A program made the translations under genes and the position numbers. This document shows, one piece after another, positions 40,379 through 41,277 of a stretch of 41,277 nt of DNA; the first letter of the stretch is position 1, and each line of letters begins with the position of its first letter. Below the pieces are notes generated by a model, which was not told the origin of the DNA, made no database searches, and saw only the letters and a list, made by a program, of their open reading frames with translations. Origin of the DNA: Nitrospirota bacterium (GTDB lineage: Bacteria; Nitrospirota; Nitrospiria; Nitrospirales; UBA8639); NCBI GenBank assembly GCA_029864405.1, contig JAOTTP010000021.1, forward strand, positions 1-41,277, written 5' to 3'.

Positions 40379-41098
40379 ATGAAACGGCTAGAAGGTAAAA
40401 TCGCGGTGGTCACGGGAAGCAGCAGCGGGATTGGCAAAGCCATTGCCCTTCGATTCGGAGAAGAGGGGGCAACGGTGGTGGTCGCTGCCAGGCGAGTGGA
40501 TTTGTGTCATCAAACGGTGGCGCAAATTAAACAGGCTGGCGGAAGCGCCTACGCTCAACAAACCGATATTAGCCAGGAAGAACAAGTTGACGCGCTGATG
40601 CAGGAGACCATTGCGCGCTATGGGCGCATCGATATCCTTGTCAATAATGCCGGCGTGTTTGGAGGAGGACGGGTGGCTGACACCTCCACAAAAATTTTTG
40701 ACGAGGTGATGGGTACCAATTTGCGCGGGACATTTTTCTGTTGTCGAGCCGGATTTCAACAGATGAAAAAGGAAGGAGGTGGGCTGATCATCAATATCTC
40801 CAGCGTTGCCGGGGTTCAGGCTTGGGCAGGAACAGGCACGTACAGCGCCTCAAAGCATGGCATTATGGCCTTGACCAAGTCACTGGCCGATGAAGGGCGA
40901 GCATTTAAGATAAAAGTGAGCGCGATTTGCCCGGCTGGTGTGGCAGATGAATTAGTGGATGCGACGCCTGAAGAAATCCTCAACAGTGAAAGAATCAATC
41001 CCTATGATGTGGCCGAAACCGCGATGTTTTTGGCGACGCTGGGGTGCCAGACGGTGGTGCATCAGGTTGTGCTGGATCGGCTAGGGGCTGATTGGTAA
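40379..41098 (+). CDS. Short-chain dehydrogenase/reductase (SDR)
   Basis: This is a 239-residue NAD(P)-dependent oxidoreductase of the classical SDR type. It has the cofactor loop TGSSSGIG (12-19), NNAG (89-92), the catalytic Ser (S141/S142) and the YSASK motif with Y155 and K159. A basic pair (ARR, 37-39) after the second strand suggests NADP preference. The last 45 residues are shorter than usual and lack the typical C-terminal substrate lid, ending VVHQVVLDRLGADW. The start ATG at 40379 follows AAAGGAGGAG by a proper spacing; the frame extends further back but without such a site. The family is too broad for a substrate to be named, and the neighbours do not help. Confidence 0.9.
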   Translation: MKRLEGKIAVVTGSSSGIGKAIALRFGEEGATVVVAARRVDLCHQTVAQIKQAGGSAYAQQTDISQEEQVDALMQETIARYGRIDILVNNAGVFGGGRVADTSTKIFDEVMGTNLRGTFFCCRAGFQQMKKEGGGLIINISSVAGVQAWAGTGTYSASKHGIMALTKSLADEGRAFKIKVSAICPAGVADELVDATPEEILNSERINPYDVAETAMFLATLGCQTVVHQVVLDRLGADW

Positions 41099-41135
41099 AG
41101 AATGGAAAAAATCTCACTGAGAGCACCTACACAAT

Positions 41136-41178
41136 AAAAAAATGACCTTCCAGGGTTTATCCCGGAAGGTCATTTTTT
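41136..41178. terminator. Bidirectional rho-independent terminator
   Basis: AAAAAATGACCTTCC pairs with GGAAGGTCATTTTTT (inner GGG/CCC further extend the stem around TTTA). A-run on one side and T-run on the other let it serve both the SDR gene on the plus strand and the convergent gene that enters from the right edge. Confidence 0.92.
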
Positions 41179-41217
41179 AATCAGACTGAAAAAAGATTTT
41201 AAGATGCAGCGGGGAGA

Positions 41218-41277
41218 CTACTTATCGCCTTTTTCGTCGTCTTTTTTCTCATCATCTTTTTTATCGTCCATCTTTGT
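41218..41277 (-). CDS. C-terminal end of a Lys/Asp/Glu-rich protein (partial)
   Basis: Reading in from the right edge on the minus strand, an open frame ends at TAG 41218-41220 and encodes a tail of alternating DDKK/DDEK blocks ending EKGDK. The rest lies outside the window. The charged tail and the terminator at 41136-41178 placed just beyond support a real gene. A start within the window (MDDKK...) is possible but would give only 17 residues. No function can be given. Confidence 0.5.
   Translation of the reverse strand, partial: TKMDDKKDDEKKDDEKGDK

Overview
The window looks like a chromosomal segment of a Gram-negative (diderm) bacterium. It carries a complete Tol-Pal envelope system, several lipoproteins, a periplasmic c-type cytochrome and a PagL-like outer-membrane protein. 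Gene content, moderate GC and the many conserved but unnamed proteins fit Nitrospirota (Nitrospira-like), but that assignment is inferred from impression; no marker gene here settles the taxonomy.

Left edge (1-2650): an accessory patch. It holds a DUF4926 gene, a Fic-family AMP-transferase gene and a tRNA-Arg/tRNA-Lys pair. A second copy of the 3' half of the tRNA-Lys lies 1.5 kb away, just beyond fic. That copy ends exactly inside the anticodon, as expected for the scar of an element that integrated into the tRNA gene. A serine-tRNA-like fragment sits beside it.

2799-11080: a secreted HELLH protein translationally coupled to a UvrD/PcrA helicase; a soluble unknown protein behind a good promoter; glycogen phosphorylase (glgP); a small membrane-anchored helical protein; and a self-contained unit (promoter, 67-aa basic protein, HEAT-repeat protein, terminator).

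11284-26579: a cytochrome c gene with its own promoter and terminator, then a long minus-strand run. In transcription order the run reads tRNA-Val, tRNA-Asp, tolQ, tolR, tolA-like, tolB, pal, a 592-aa coiled-coil lipoprotein, cpoB, mutL, miaA, mtnP, a PfkB kinase, rodZ and cdd. A near-consensus promoter precedes the tRNAs and no convincing terminator interrupts the envelope genes, so the tRNAs may be co-transcribed with tol-pal. The genes combine envelope constriction and integrity (Tol-Pal, RodZ), mismatch repair and tRNA modification (MutL, MiaA) and nucleoside salvage (MtnP, PfkB kinase, Cdd).

26664-35437: a YfgM-like anchored TPR protein on the plus strand; an MltD-like lytic transglycosylase with three LysM domains; a B12-type radical SAM protein of the RiPP-methyltransferase kind directly behind a pterin-carbinolamine dehydratase; a large multi-pass membrane protein with a patatin lipase domain; and a DUF2024 protein.

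35935-41277: a DUF2786-like protein, a PagL-like lipid A deacylase with an altered catalytic motif, an HDOD protein overlapping sthA (soluble transhydrogenase), an SDR oxidoreductase preceded by a small ORF with a strong ribosome binding site, a bidirectional terminator, and the C-terminal end of a Lys/Asp/Glu-rich protein running off the window.

The most promising unexplained items are the radical SAM/pterin-dehydratase pair, the coiled-coil lipoprotein inside the Tol-Pal run and the tRNA-flanked fic islet. No CRISPR array, complete transposon or rRNA was seen.
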